NCBI GenBank assembly: GCA_004194705.1
Contig: SADC01000298.1
Location: 99,012-163,011 of the forward strand
Length of the DNA: 64,000 bases
Source of the DNA: Ditylenchus dipsaci
Taxonomy: Eukaryota > Nematoda > Chromadorea > Rhabditida > Anguinidae
Reading direction: 5' to 3'
The notes under the pieces are model-generated. The model did not search any database. It was not told the origin of the DNA and worked only from the letters and a program-made list of their open reading frames with translations. The position numbers and the translations under genes are program-made. This document shows positions 32,716 through 44,303 of the stretch, in pieces (position 1 is the first letter of the stretch; every line of letters begins with the position of its first letter).

Positions 32716-34110
32716 GTTAGTGTATTATAGTGTAAGAAGGTGGCCTGGTAAGACATCCAGGTGGGCAGGTAGGGTAGGCAGATGGCATGGTAGGTGGGTA
32801 TATTGTCTGGTAGGGTACCCAAGTGTCCAGTTAGGGTAGGACGATGGCCTGGTAAGGTACCCCGATAGGCAGGTAGGTGGCCTGGTAAGGTATCGAGGTG
32901 GGCAGGTAGGGTAGATAGCTGGCCAGGTAGGGTACTCAAGGGGCCAGGTAGGGTAAGTACGTGCATGGTAGGGTACCCAGGTGGGCAGGTAGGGTAGATA
33001 GCTGGCCAGATAGGGTACCCAAGTGCCCAGGTAAGGTAGGTAAGTTACCTGGAAGGATATCTAGCTGGTCTGGTAGGCAGGGTGACCAACTCAAATCACA
33101 AAAAATAGGCGCGAAAGATCAAAAATAGGGCATTTAACGTAAAAATTTTCAAAAAATAGGGCATTTTATAAACTTCTTAAAATATTTGATTAAAAGTATG
33201 ATTTCAGCAAAAAAAGTTTAATTTAAATGCCCTATTTTTTCGATTTAAAAATAGGGCAAAATTGTCAAAAAATAGGGCAATGCCTATAAATAGGGCAAGT
33301 TGGTCACCCTGCTGATAGGGTTACCAGGTATGCAGGTAGGGTAAGTAGGTTTGCATGGTGGGGTAGTTAAGTGGGCAGTTAGGGTAGTTAGGTGGTCTGC
33401 TAGGGTACCTAGATGGGCAGGTAGAGTAGGTGGGTGGCCAGTTAAGGTAGGTAGATGGCATGGTAGTTACCCATGTGGCAGGTAATTGAGCTATTATGTT
33501 CTCAGTGCTACCCTGGTAATAGTAGCCAGGCAGTGATACCTGGTACTGGTACCCAGGTGGTCGTACCTTGGTAGAGCTACCCAGGTAGTGGTACCCTGGT
33601 AGTGGTACCCTGATAGTGGTACTCAGGTGGTGAGGTATGTGATGAGATGAGGTATGTGCTGATGAGGTGTGTGAGTGGTAGGGTAAGTAGGGTAGGTTTG
33701 CAGGTAGTGTAGGTGGCCAAGTAGGCGGGCTGGCAAAGCTAATAGTATGTCTTATGCTACGGTCGGCAGCTAGTTGATTGTTTACTAACGCACCAGCGAA
33801 CTGATAGTGTGAGGGGATGGGACGGTACCCGAACCACCAGGAAAGTGCCCGAACCGCCAGGATCTAACCATGTGGATACCTTCCAACTACCAGTAGGTAC
33901 CTCACCCCACGTGGAAACACCCAAACCATGATCGGGTACATAAAAATACCAGCGGGTACCCGAACCACCAGCGGTATTGTACTATCAGAAGTTGAATGAA
34001 CCATTTCAATAACCCGAACCACCAGAGGGTATAGAGCTATCCGCGGATATCCGAATCACGAGAATACACCGAACCATCAGCGGGTACCCGAATCACAAGG
34101 ATACATCCGA
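32716..34110. repeat. Degenerate minisatellite, GGTAGGGTACCCAGGTGG-like units
   Basis: About 1 kb of imperfect ~15-30 bp units mixing GGCAGGTAGGGTAG, TGGCCTGGTA and GGTACCCAGGTGG. From about 33790 it turns into the complementary wording (GGGTACCCGAACCACCAG). Reading frames inside (Leu-Pro-Gly repeats) are products of the repeat. A 234-bp hAT-type MITE is inserted at 33078. Confidence 0.85.
33078..33311. mobile_element. hAT-type MITE, AAATAGGGCA motif, 234 bp
   Basis: The ends CAGGGTGACCAACT and AGTTGGTCACCCTG are exact complements. Flanks CTGGTAGG and CTGATAGG form an 8-bp duplication with one mismatch. AAATAGGGCA recurs at both ends. Inserted in the minisatellite. Confidence 0.88.
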
Positions 34111-34295
34111 ACGAAATTTTCCACAAGTTGTTTAACACGAGAATGACCGCCTGTGAAACCTGCACATTCTGGTGCAGAATTTGATGCTGAACATGAATCC
34201 GCGCTTGTTTTTCAAATTAAGTTGAGTGGAGAGGGTAAACGAGCGTATTTAACTTTTGGCCAAAAATTTGACTCACCATTATTTAAACTAGTGCC
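34111..34295. other. Short stretch without features
   Basis: No gene or repeat recognised. Confidence 0.3.
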
Positions 34296-34557
34296 GTGCC
34301 CGAGCGAGATCTCGTCTCGAAAATCTCGCTCGACATTTTCAAAAGTCTCGATCTCGGTCTCGAAATTTTTAAAATCTCGAAGGTCTCGGTCTGACGGAAA
34401 TTTTTTTTATTTCAATTTTTGCAAAAATCAATAACATATTGGATAAAAGGATATTTTTGCAATCTCTTACATTTTTCTATTATATAATATGAATGATTGT
34501 TTTACGTTGTTTTTTATTCCTAAGTTTCGCCTGTTTTCTCTATTTTAGAAAGCGAAA

Positions 34558-36379
34558 ATGAGCAGTGTATGGAATATTGGCCTATACAAGAAGATCTCAT
34601 CCACAAAAGCACAATGTTTGGCCTGCGCGATTGCTCCGCCGAAGATCATCCAAATGACTGATGGAAACACAAATGGGCTTTTCAATCACGCTAGACCCAC
34701 GGGGAATACGCAAACAAGCTTAAAGAGTTGGATGCAGGGAGATAAGGAGCCGAGAAAAATGCGCTGGACAAGTTCGTCAAAGTTCTGCAAAAGCTTTGTC
34801 TTTATGTTATGGTCGTTTTCTTTTTGTGTGTTATTTGTATTTTTAGGTGAATTGTCTTCATTGCATCTAAAAGTGATGCACTTCATTGCCTGCACAAATC
34901 AGCCCTCGTCCGCTGTGGAAGAGCCTACATTCAAGCGTTGCTATCAGTTGTTGATCGAGATGCATTGCAAGATATCTTAAAATAATTCTACGTGTAACTT
35001 ACTTTTTTTTATTTTTACAGGCCGAAAACATTTCACAAACTTCGTTTTGCCTCATGTACGATCGTGTCAAGCTCAAAATCCAAGAAGAGCTCTTTCGTTT
35101 ACCTACGACATTTGGTCCGACTCAACAGCAAGCTTTATCAGGTAATTCAATGTCATTCATGTTGTTACAGGATAAATCTACGGTTATGTTTTAGCCTAAC
35201 GGCTCATGGAATCGATGCATCTTGGACAGGACAGAAGTACACCTTTGTGTTCGGCGCTTTTCTGGTGGGCACAACTTTCTTACTATTTGGAGATTGTACA
35301 ATATGTTAGTGAAATGGAAGATGCTCGAACCGTTTGAACGTGCCTCAAATCATATGTATGAATATGCTTCGTCTCTCTCTATTCAACTCCCTATTGCCAA
35401 GATGCTAGCTCGTGATTTGGATCAAATGATTGAGGGACAATTGCAGCCGATTGTGGAGAAGATGCGGATGCTGTTACGCGAGAAATTCTTCTATCTGGGT
35501 GAAGACAAGTTACCTTTATTTATTTTTATCTTATTATTTTATATCAAACTTTCAGGATTCACGGCCTCGCCATCTTTCGCGATGCTAGATTCAGAGATCG
35601 TGTTGCGGACGACAAAGCTTACTTCTCGAGACAAGTGACTCAATGGATCTGCTTGAAAAACCTCGACAACGATTTGTGGGCTGATACATCAGAAGCAGGG
35701 TGGTGTCCTCAGCCGGCTGACATCAGCCGGCTGAGCTTTAACTCAGCCATCAGCCGGCTGAGGCTGAGGGTTGAGGTAAAAATTTTGACCCGGCTGACGG
35801 CTGAGGCTGAGGAAAATTTTCAGACCTCAGCCGGCTGAGGCTGAGGCTGACGGTTGAGGTAATTGTCGAGTATACCACCTTGATCAGAAGCTGGCAGATA
35901 TTTTACTTTTTATGGGTGAGTGAATGAAATGCTTTGGTTTTTAGAAGTCATTTCATCACCAGCAAAGCGTCAAACATTTTTCTTTCTTTGGCTCAAACTT
36001 CCAATTCTTCACCGACTCAACCGCAGCAATTGCGAGTTCCGATGAAGCGAACGTCATTGCAGAGATTACTGCCTACTCGAAACTGAAGATTCTTGAGCTT
36101 GATGAGAATCCTTCGGACTTTTGGAAGGTCTATTTCAAAATATATTTGTTATGGTAGTTGTTATGCATAACCTATTTTAGATAAACGAAAAGTCATTTCC
36201 ATTTTGGCAAAGCTAGCCCAGCGTTGTCTCTCTTCACCGCAAGCAGCGTAGCAAGTGAGCAGCTCTTCTCAGTGGCCCGTGATGTCTCCGACTGCCGCAG
36301 ATCCAGTCTTAGTCCGGCCAACGCAGAGAAGCTCATATTCTTCAACAAATTTCTTCGTGAATTTAACTGTTGTTATTGA
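34558..36379 (+). pseudogene. hAT transposase pseudogene
   Basis: Pieces parallel the transposase at 26678-28890. MSSVWNIGLYKKISSTKAQC..AC starts a BED-like finger. Then LSSLHLKVMHFIACTNQPSS, FTYDIWSDS-type core text near 35090, LTAHGIDASWTGQKYTF, LEPFERASN-like text near 35320, and at the end a hATC segment (AKLAQRCLSSPQA, a frame change with an in-frame TAG, then SVASEQLFSVARDVSD and IFFNKFLREFNCCY). Similar order and wording show it is a paralogous family of the first hAT. Frame changes and an inserted MITE inside the region between the core and hATC make it non-functional. Confidence 0.8.
35696..35882. mobile_element. hAT-type MITE, CAGCCGGCTG motif, 187 bp, nested in hAT
   Basis: The ends CAGGGTGGT and ACCACCTTG are flanked by a perfect 8-bp duplication ATCAGAAG (35688-35695, 35883-35890). 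The body is almost wholly CAGCCGGCTGAGGCTGAGG units. It interrupts the hAT transposase pseudogene, so it is the younger insertion. Confidence 0.9.
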
Positions 36380-36587
36380 AGTTGTGTGTTGAGTTGTTGG
36401 ATAAATAAAGATGTTACTTCTGAAAAAAAATAATGGGATATGTCTCGAATTACTTAAAATTTGCGTCTCGAAAACTTTTTCTAGATCTCGAAAATCTCGC
36501 TCGAAAATTTTTAAAAGTCTCGATTTCGGTCTCGAAATCGTTTTTGCTAAAAATCCTGTCTTGAAAAGCGGGAAAGGAGCTCAGGCG

Positions 36588-37680
36588 GCTGCGGTAGCAG
36601 CGGCGGCTTCAAATGGATGTGGTCCACCAAGGGTGATAACACCGTTTACACCTATTACTTCGATAACACCCGAGCCAGATGACCAGCTGAGCTTTGCTAA
36701 GGAACAGTAAGTTGGACTGGGTTTTTTTTTAAAAAATCGATTTTTTGCAGGAAATAGTACCAAAGTTTATCTTTTTTTCATAAAATGGACTTCGCATGGT
36801 CTTTGCACTTATTTTGCAACAATACTTTTTTCAAAAAACTATTTTTTTAGAGTAAATTAATGCAAAATTACAAGCGAAGCAAGCACTTTTGAAAAAATTG
36901 CAATTGCAAGTGGTGTTTCCACCATGTTTTGAGCATTTTTGACAAAAATTTGCTTTGAAGAAAGAGGTGATTTAGAATTCTTTGAACCTAAAATGTGACC
37001 GTGATCCGCCAAGGCAACTTTTTTTTATAATAAACCACTCCAAAGCACTCCACTAAGCCATGAATTGAAAAAAGTGATTGGCCATCAAAGAAAATAAATC
37101 AGGTGAAAAGTAGAATTGCCGAAAATAGACCATATTTGGCACTCCTATCCCTTTAATTTTTTTTCGGATGGACATTGTCTAATACATGATACTCAATCTC
37201 ATCCATTTCAGGAACAGTTCCGTCAACTGAAGCTAACCATCGACCCCACAACTTCCAATGACTGTTCCACCCGCAAAGGCATAGCTGTTAAAGAGGTAGC
37301 TGTGGAGAAAGCCTTTCCCGAAAGTGAGTCATTCTCTGGCAACCTGCTAGAAGAGGGCACAGATGTTGAGGAAAAACTGAATGTCTTGACCTCCAACAAA
37401 CACCATCTTGGCAATACAGCCTTGGAACAACTGGACAACCTTAAAAAGGCTTTGCCCAACCGTGCCAACAGGCAGAAAATAGACCAAGTACCAAGCTACA
37501 AACAAATATCTGACGATCAGCGGCAAGCGGCTAGTCGTGAGAAGAAGGCTGAACAAACTGACAGGCAATTGGCTATGGCGCTGGAGAAATCAGAGTTAAA
37601 TTTGCTCTCCCATATTTCTGCCTATGCACCGGGAATGGGACTTGGACATCCAGGCGCTTATGGAATGATATCTCTAGTAA
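36588..37680 (+). CDS. Unrecognised Ala-rich / coiled-coil-prone protein, internal exons
   Basis: Two exons on the plus strand. Exon 36588-36706 follows GAGCTCAG and reads an Ala-rich AAAVAAAASNGCGPP, then a Pro/Thr-rich VITPFTPITSITPEP stretch. Exon 37210-37680 follows CATTTCAG and is acidic and charged (EQFRQLKLTIDP, KALPNRANRQKIDQV, DDQRQAASREKKAEQ, SELNLLSHISAYAPG), ending at donor GTAAGT. The exons join in frame only if the first donor read CAG|GTAAGT; the sequence shows CAGTAAGT, one G short, like the other one-base losses in this window. The start and end of the gene are outside these exons and were not found. I do not recognise the family; alanine stretches plus a charged helical region suggest a nuclear protein, an inference only. 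Confidence 0.55.
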
Positions 37681-37968
37681 GTGGCCTCAATTTTCAGGTT
37701 TTGGTATTCAGAAAGAGAAAAAGCAGTTAAAGGCATCAAATTTATTTAATATTACGATACAATGATGACCTGTAACAATTCTACCTTCCCAATTCAAAGT
37801 CGGGTACTTGTATAGCTGGGTAGCCCCCAGTTTCTGCGAAACTACTCTATAAAAGTAGTCGCCACGAAGCCACCTTTTCAATTATAATTTATTGTGTAAA
37901 ATACATAACAACGCAAATAATATGATTTTTGTGGAATAGAAGAGTTTAGCTGTTCTTTAGCATCTGCT

Positions 37969-39614
37969 TCAATCCAGATTTCTCAGCTTGGCACGAATTA
38001 TCTGAAACAAAGGTATCGAAACCTGAAAATTTACTGTTTTAAGTTACCTTTACTTTGGCCTTCCTCATTCTGACGTTGCCCGCAAAAAATCGAGGTTACC
38101 CATAAGATTTTTGTGTCACTGCTCGTACATCTTCATAAGCCAGCAGTTTACATGTAGTTTGGTACAGAATCTGAAACATATCGTTCCGTTAACTATCTGG
38201 ACGAGAAACTTTGACCACTAGGGCTAGCAAATTTGTCGTTAATCTGACCATATTTTACGCTAGCCGATCTTAAATGGGAAAAATATTGGATTGAAAAATA
38301 AGCTAGCCCCAGACAGCACATACACTAATCGACCTAATATCAAGGATTCTGAAGATTCAAAACCTTTGACATTCACAAAATTAATAGAAAAAAGAACCAT
38401 AAAGACGTCATCATCGACCATATCTTGGGGACCATGTCGAGGGCATGTGTAATCAACCAGAGATCGTCTTCGTTTATTACCTGTAATATATTTATAGAGA
38501 AGGCAGAAGATATAAACGCAAAGTACATACTTCAAACATCATGCTTAAGCGTATTTGTGTACAGAATATGACGAATCCAACTGATACGATGTCCATGAGA
38601 TCAAGTCCTCTTCTCTGATGGAATGCGGCCGCCATATTTGTGAAAATCTGACGAACATCTTCCTTAACAAAAAAAGTCTAATCTTAATTTTCAGAGTGTT
38701 TTTAATTTTTCGACATAGAAACTATAGAGAAAAACTGGACGGGACGATTTTCGCTAGCCTACTTGGGTTATACAACATTCTTCCGTCCGGGAGTCCTTCC
38801 CTGCCCAAAAAAAATTTGAGCAGTACCTGAACAGTCCCAAAATTCCGATGTACAGAAATATTTGCTCAAATTCACATAAAGTTTGGGATAAAACATTAAA
38901 CCTTGTTTTTTTGCTGGATTTATACCACATGCTGGCTCAGGTTTAGTGTGAAACAAAAGCTAAAACTTTGTCACAGAAATTATATGAGCTTGTAACTAAA
39001 TACAGCTTTGACCTCATTTTGTTCTTTTTAGTCCCTTCTACAAGCTGACATGTAAGGTGTCACAAACATTTTCAACCTTTTTTAAGAAAATTTTCCACTG
39101 CATCTAAATCAGTGCATTTATTTTTCCAGTAGATTATGTCAAAATAGTAGATTCATCTTCCTCCATATAAATCGTAGCCGTACCCGATTTATTAGATTTG
39201 CAATAACTATTAAGTACCTGGAAAATGGCACGAATACTTGTGGAATAGAATAGCTTTTGACGAGTATCCATCTTTGCCAGCAACTGTTTGCTTGAGAGAT
39301 AGTACATAAGATGAAACGATAACACAATCGACTCGGACTCTAGACTTGTTGTATCGTGAAAACTGTTGAATCCTAAAGTATTCCATTAAATACATAATTC
39401 GAAAAGAAAAATTACCTTCAGCTATGATATTAAAGAGATAACCCGTATAGTCCACGAGTGCGAATTCTTCCGCGATTTTTCTTCGGTGGATCTGCCCGTC
39501 CTCTTGAAGAAGAAGTTTGATCGATACCAAAAAGTCGTTGTACTCTGTAGAAGAAGGGTCCGACGGCCCAATAAGCTTCATTAACTTTAGCATGGCGAAA
39601 AACGCTTTGTCCAT
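37969..39614 (-). CDS. Seven-exon gene of unknown function, 219 aa
   Basis: Minus-strand exons 39416-39614, 39218-39372, 38531-38662, 38433-38480, 38100-38170, 38048-38069 and 37969-38001 join with fully consistent phases into 219 codons plus TGA, with no frameshift. One exon is only 22 bp. The start Met directly follows an acceptor-like TTTAG, so upstream exons are possible. The protein is helical: MDKAFFAMLKLMKLIG, RKIAEEFALVDYTGYLFNII, LSFHLMYYLSSKQLLAKMD, DVRQIFTNMAAAFHQRRG, a hydrophobic DIVSVGFVIFCTQIRLSMMF that could be one membrane segment, and a basic tail MRKAKVKIIRAKLRNLD. I recognise no family and assign no function. The consistent splicing makes it a real gene rather than chance. 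The acceptor of exon 3 (TTAAG) is slightly atypical. Confidence 0.68.
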
Positions 39615-40457
39615 CTAAACCGTAAATATCTCAGAAAAACCATATATAAATTTGATTTCATAAACATGAAAAAATCTCGGAGCACTTGAACTATACCCCA
39701 GCACTTGATTGTACTATTTTCTTTGCAGAAAGTTCTAAAAACTGCTTAGTAGTAGGTTTAGTGCAATCGAGTGCTGGGGGTTTAGTGCAATTTAGCCAAA
39801 ATCTTGTTTTACCAGAAGCCCATAGTTTAAATTTTTCAACCGTCTCAAATTGTTTCCGAAAAACTTGATTTACCACCCAACTTTGATTTTCTAGTTATGG
39901 GCTTCTATAAAAATAATTACGGTAGTTGGTCATATAACTAAAAGCTTTGGTTCACAGTGGATATCAAGAGTGTTAGACTGTCGGATTTTTATCTATTGGC
40001 TTCTGAAGAAGACATCAATTCGCATATTTTGTAAATGTCCATTCGTTACATTTTAAACGAACGTGCCCACGAATGTTTTGCAAATTAGTCAAATTCGGAT
40101 TGGCAATTACTAGCTTTTCATTACATGACAAAGTTCTTTTTTTAATTTCACGTCCTTTGGATCTTTGCTTAGGACTATAGGTGTTTTCAGACACCAAAAA
40201 AAATTCCCGTATATCTTCTATTAATCAGCCCAATAAAGTCGCCTACTCTAATTAAAGGCTCTCTCAGGGACTCATATATCAGCCTAGAATCAGTATTTAG
40301 CAAATCTGTTTCTTGCGTCTTCTGAATAACCACGAACTTAGCTAATTCCACTTTTTAGACTTTTGTTGAGCACCCTAAAATCTCAAAATCGACTCAACTT
40401 TTTCCGACTTTTTAGAGGTTGAAAAATAAACGGCCCGACTGATTAAATAAGAATATA
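39615..40457. other. Intergenic stretch with a foldback
   Basis: Around 39683-39800 CCCCAGCACTTGATTG and CAATCGAGTGCTGGGGG mirror each other; a related CACTTGAACTATACCCC text lies near 63845. No gene is supported. Confidence 0.4.
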
Positions 40458-40722
40458 CCGTATATTCTCGATTAGAAGGCCCTCTCTAATAGAAGGCCCC
40501 CTCTCTATATAGAAGGCCCCCTTGAGGACCTATATATCAGCCTAGAAAAAGAAATTCGCAAATCTGTTTTTCGCGTTTTCTTAGTTAACACGAGCTTACC
40601 TGATTCCACTTTTAAAATTTTGGTTGAGCACGCAAAAATCCTCAAAATCGACCCAAATTTTTTCCGACTTTTTTAGGGTTAAAAAATAGAGAGGCCCGGG
40701 CCTTCTAATAGAGAATATACGG
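40458..40722. mobile_element. TA-flanked CCGTAT MITE, 265 bp
   Basis: The ends CCGTATATTCTCGATTAGAAG and CTTCTAATAGAGAATATACGG are flanked by TA on both sides. The inner motif near the ends is GAAGGCCC(C)CTCTCTA, different from its relatives, while the interior (CGCAAATCTGTTTTTCGCG, GACCCAAATTTTTTCCGAC) is shared. A partial second copy of the interior lies at 40200-40440. Confidence 0.8.
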
Positions 40723-40973
40723 TACAGTATTTGAAAAAATACTCCACCTGGTAAAACTCATTTTTCTGTTTTATAAATGCTCTTGTTTAATTTTTGTCGC
40801 ATTGCTAGCGAGCCCTCATGCTGTGTACTCCTTTTTAGATAGTTTTTTCCGTGGCTATTCTAAACGGGGTAAGAGCTAAAAATAACATAAAATCTAACAT
40901 TTGAAATACATTGTGAACGAGGCCTAGCCTACAGCTTGTAGTTAGATTTGTAAAAAATTTTCAAAAGATTCAC

Positions 40974-41132
40974 CTGAGTGACTGTGCAAAGCAAATGTTT
41001 GTTGTGTTGTATCACGTGGTTCCATTGAGGTGCAACCGTCTGACATTTTTGGTGATCATTTCTAAGCAGAAATTTAAAAGTATCCAAAAGCACATCTGCG
41101 GAGATATGAATACGGCGGTGGTTGTTTTCCAT
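40974..41132 (-). CDS. F-box-like N-terminal exon
   Basis: A minus-strand exon opens with ATG at 41132 and ends CAG|GTGAATC at 40974, giving 53 codons in phase 0. It reads MENNHRRIHISADVLLDTFK, FLLRNDHQKCQTVAPQWNHV, then IQHNKHLLCTVTQ. The pattern of hydrophobic-x-x-(D/E)-VLL-(D/E)-x-F-x-FL, a spacer, V-x-x-W-N-x-x-I is that of an F-box, which docks substrate receptors onto SKP1 in SCF ubiquitin ligases and is hugely expanded in nematodes. Downstream exons were not identified; they might include the 37969-39614 gene, whose first exon is also phase 0, but nothing proves that link. Confidence 0.5.
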
Positions 41133-44100
41133 AATTTTGCTGCTTTTGATGACACGGATTTTGATAAGCTAGCAAATTTGTGACCAATATAAATTTTCAG
41201 TTCTGGTAAAAAAATTATATTGATAGAAAAAGAGATTGATAAGATAACATCGTCAAGTTTTTATAAAAACTAGGAAACTTTCAAGTCCAGTAGCTTGGGA
41301 TTGCTTGACAACGGGACGGCAGCACCACGAGAATCGCGATCACGAAAATTTTCAAGAAATCGCAATCTCGGATTTTCCCGACCCAAAATCATTTTTCGAA
41401 AATCCCGAAATTCGAAAACCTGTTTTTTTATATCGAAACGAAAAGAAATGATAAAATTTTCAACGATCTTGTTTGTTATTTTGTTGTCATGGCAGCTCGA
41501 CGATTTCTCTCCGTGAAATCGAAGTTGGCGTTCTGCAATTTAACACTCTGAATATGACCTTATTTTTCTGCTTTTTTAAACGACAAATCAAAAAGTTCGT
41601 TCCCGCCTAGAATTCGACACTTGGACTATTGGACAATGTACGACCACTTGGTTTGCTTAGTACATGGATTATCCAGTAGGATTGAAGTCGGATTATAGAA
41701 AAACTATTCAAATGACAGGGAATTCTTCACAAGACAAAAAATATTAATTTGAGAATTCTACCAATATCTATGCATAGCACCTGAGTACCTCAACCTAGGT
41801 ACAACAAATTTGAGCGCCAACTGGACGCGGAGCATGAAACTAGCTTAAACCTTCTTGAAAAAGGGACTAATGGTGCATGAAACTAGTATTTGGCTGCAAG
41901 TTGGGGGCCGCAAGTTGGAATCAATAACTTCACTTATTGATTAAATTGTCCGTAATAAATTGTGTATTTAAATAAATTCTTCGAAACTCGACTCACTATG
42001 TTGCCGAAAATCCCGAATAGGATCCCGACCTTTTTTGAAACCTGAAACCAAATTTTTTAAAACTCACAATTGCGAATCCCGCTGGGACCAATCGACCAAT
42101 TTAAGTTTCCGCAAAACTTTTCACGGCTAAATTTCGAAATTCCGTAAACACTAATCCGCTTAACTAATCTGATTATGTTTTTAGAAAAAAGATCAAAAAT
42201 ATTGTTTTGACTTCGTAGCCCTATGTTGCCTGTATTTGTGTGAAAATAAGCAAGGTTGGAATTACATAGGGACCAGTGTTTTCGACGTAAAATATCAAAA
42301 ACAAATATTAGAACAATCTGAGTTGACATTTTTACACAGTTTTCTAAATCCAGACCAGAGAAAAGTCAGGATCTTTCAAATTGTACCAAATTTCATCATC
42401 CATTCAGCAATTAAAGAAAACTCACATATCCAAGGCAGCATCCACTTCGTCCAGAATATAAATAGGAGCAGGCTTGAACTTCAACATTGCAAGTATACAG
42501 GGTGACATTATACAGGGTGACACAAAAGTCACATTTTTGAAAAATTTGTTGAATCGAGTTTTTGTTTTCCATTTATTTTGGATCATGTTTACTTGAGAAG
42601 TAGCTGCTTTCTGTACACAACCTCTTTATTTTAGGACAAAATTATAGATCAAAGAGCTCCCGGGTAGCTTAAATACTGTCATCGGTTTTCCTGGGGAAAT
42701 CGATGGGCGAGTAGCTACTTACACAAATTTTTCACAAATGTGACTGTTTTAATGTGACCCTTGTATGGAACAAGAATTTCGAGTTGGCGTCTGGATAAAA
42801 AGTTACGCCCGTTCGAAAATAAACATTTAGTCAGTTCTAGAAGGTACTCGGGTACCTTTTTTTGGGCTCTAGGTTAGTTCATCCTCAGTTAATACATCCT
42901 CGGTAAATTTAGAAAGTTGCTCTTGTCAGTTATGGTAAGTCAAATCTCAATATATTGCGACTCCGTTACAGTGCGAGTCGCAAAATAGTGCGACTGTAAA
43001 AATGATTTGGCTGGCTGATAGGGAAACTCGACAATTTTTCCTCGAAATAGTACGAACATTTTTGAAGAAATAGTCGGTACATTTGGACACTAGCCAATTT
43101 GACCTTATTGAAATCCAATAAAATCGACTTTTTAGACAATTTTAAAACAACATTTTCAGCTAAAAACAAGGTTGTTGTTTTAAGGGGGGGGGTGTATATC
43201 GACGAGCGAATATTTTGAACTCACAGGTTCGATTCCCAGTGGGCGCAATAACCAATTTTTTATTCTACAATTTAGTAAGTTCACTGACCTGTAGGGCTAA
43301 AAACTTACAAGCGATCGATTGTAACCATTACCAGCACTGCTTTGCTGGCAGCAACTGCCTCAATTTGCCTAAAAAATAAAAGAAAACCAGCACAAATGCC
43401 ACGTACTTAATTTTATATCACCTCAACCTCTACAAATTATATTTATTTGTCTTTGCGTTTAGTGACTTTTTAAAGTCAGAATTTCACGGGGAACCAGATA
43501 AAAATTTTTCCACCCCAAAATCACTTCAGGAAAATAAGGTAGCCAGCAAAGTTATGACCAAGAAATAAAAAAGTATTTTGAGGGGTAGGATTTCGGTATT
43601 ATTTAGGCACTGAATTTTGAATTACATTCTGAATTACATGATCATTTACAACCACGAAAGGAAAATAATACCGAGAAACTGGGCTATATTTTGAGTATAA
43701 GGTAGTAAATAATCATGTCAATTAAAATTGCAAAAGACGTCAGTTCCAAAACAATGCCGGAACTTTCGGTGACAGCCCTGGGATGGGACACATGGAAGAA
43801 CATGTTTTTTAATTTTAGCTATAACTATTATCCTTTATTTTATAAATATTATCTTTTATTTATAAATATTATCTTTATTTTATAACTATTATCCTTTGTT
43901 CTATAACTATTATCTTTTTCTCTGTTCGTTACTCAAATGAAAACCTAGAGTCTTGGCCACACACAAGTATAAAAAACGTGTGCAGTTGTGAATTCGTCAC
44001 GAAAAGTAATATTGATACGAGACGGCTCTGGTACAAAATAAGATGGTACGCGAAATTTTGGTTTGGAAAAAGATAGCATTTCTAGCAGAGCCTACCTGTT

Positions 44101-44303
44101 CACAAATAACCCTGCTGAGAACATAAAACCCTAACTCACCTTCTTAAGAGCCACTAGATGGAAAAGAATAACAGTGTTACACAACCCGTCAATCTTGACA
44201 CTAGAAGCACCAACAACAAATTTATCCAGGTCCCAAACAAACAGCAATCAACAACAACATTGAGCAACCGTCAACAAAAGCAAGGCACGAAAGTGGTTTT
44301 AAA
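41133..44303. other. Gene-poor stretch with repeat pieces
   Basis: No gene is supported. Visible items: a palindromic-motif patch at 41300-41420 (AATCTCGGATTTTCCCGA, AATCCCGAAATTC), possibly one end of another hAT-type element whose other end may be near 42000; an inverted repeat at 42506-42760 (ACAGGGTGACACAAAAGTCAC / TGTGACTGTTTTAATGTGACC); a Pol III B-box-like GGTTCGATTCCC at 43227 after a G run; and tandem ATAACTATTATCTTTTA units at 43815-43920. Confidence 0.45.

Larger units (their letters stand above)
34296..36550 (+). mobile_element. Second hAT transposon, decayed, TCTCG motif
   Basis: The left side begins TAGTGCCGTGCCCGAGCG (34291-34308) and continues with AATCTCGCTCGA/TCTCGATCTCGG units to 34395. 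The right side (36440-36545) carries the same TCTCGAAAATCTCGCTCGA units. No matching right terminus or target duplication was found, and the motif array reads in the same direction at both ends. It encloses a broken hAT transposase and is interrupted by another MITE at 35696-35882. Confidence 0.72.

Noticed and set aside
32431..32966. Pro/Gly-rich and Leu-Pro-Gly-rich frames on both strands
   Set aside because: Products of the GGCCGGGCC element and the GGTAGGG minisatellite; no splice sites or start context.
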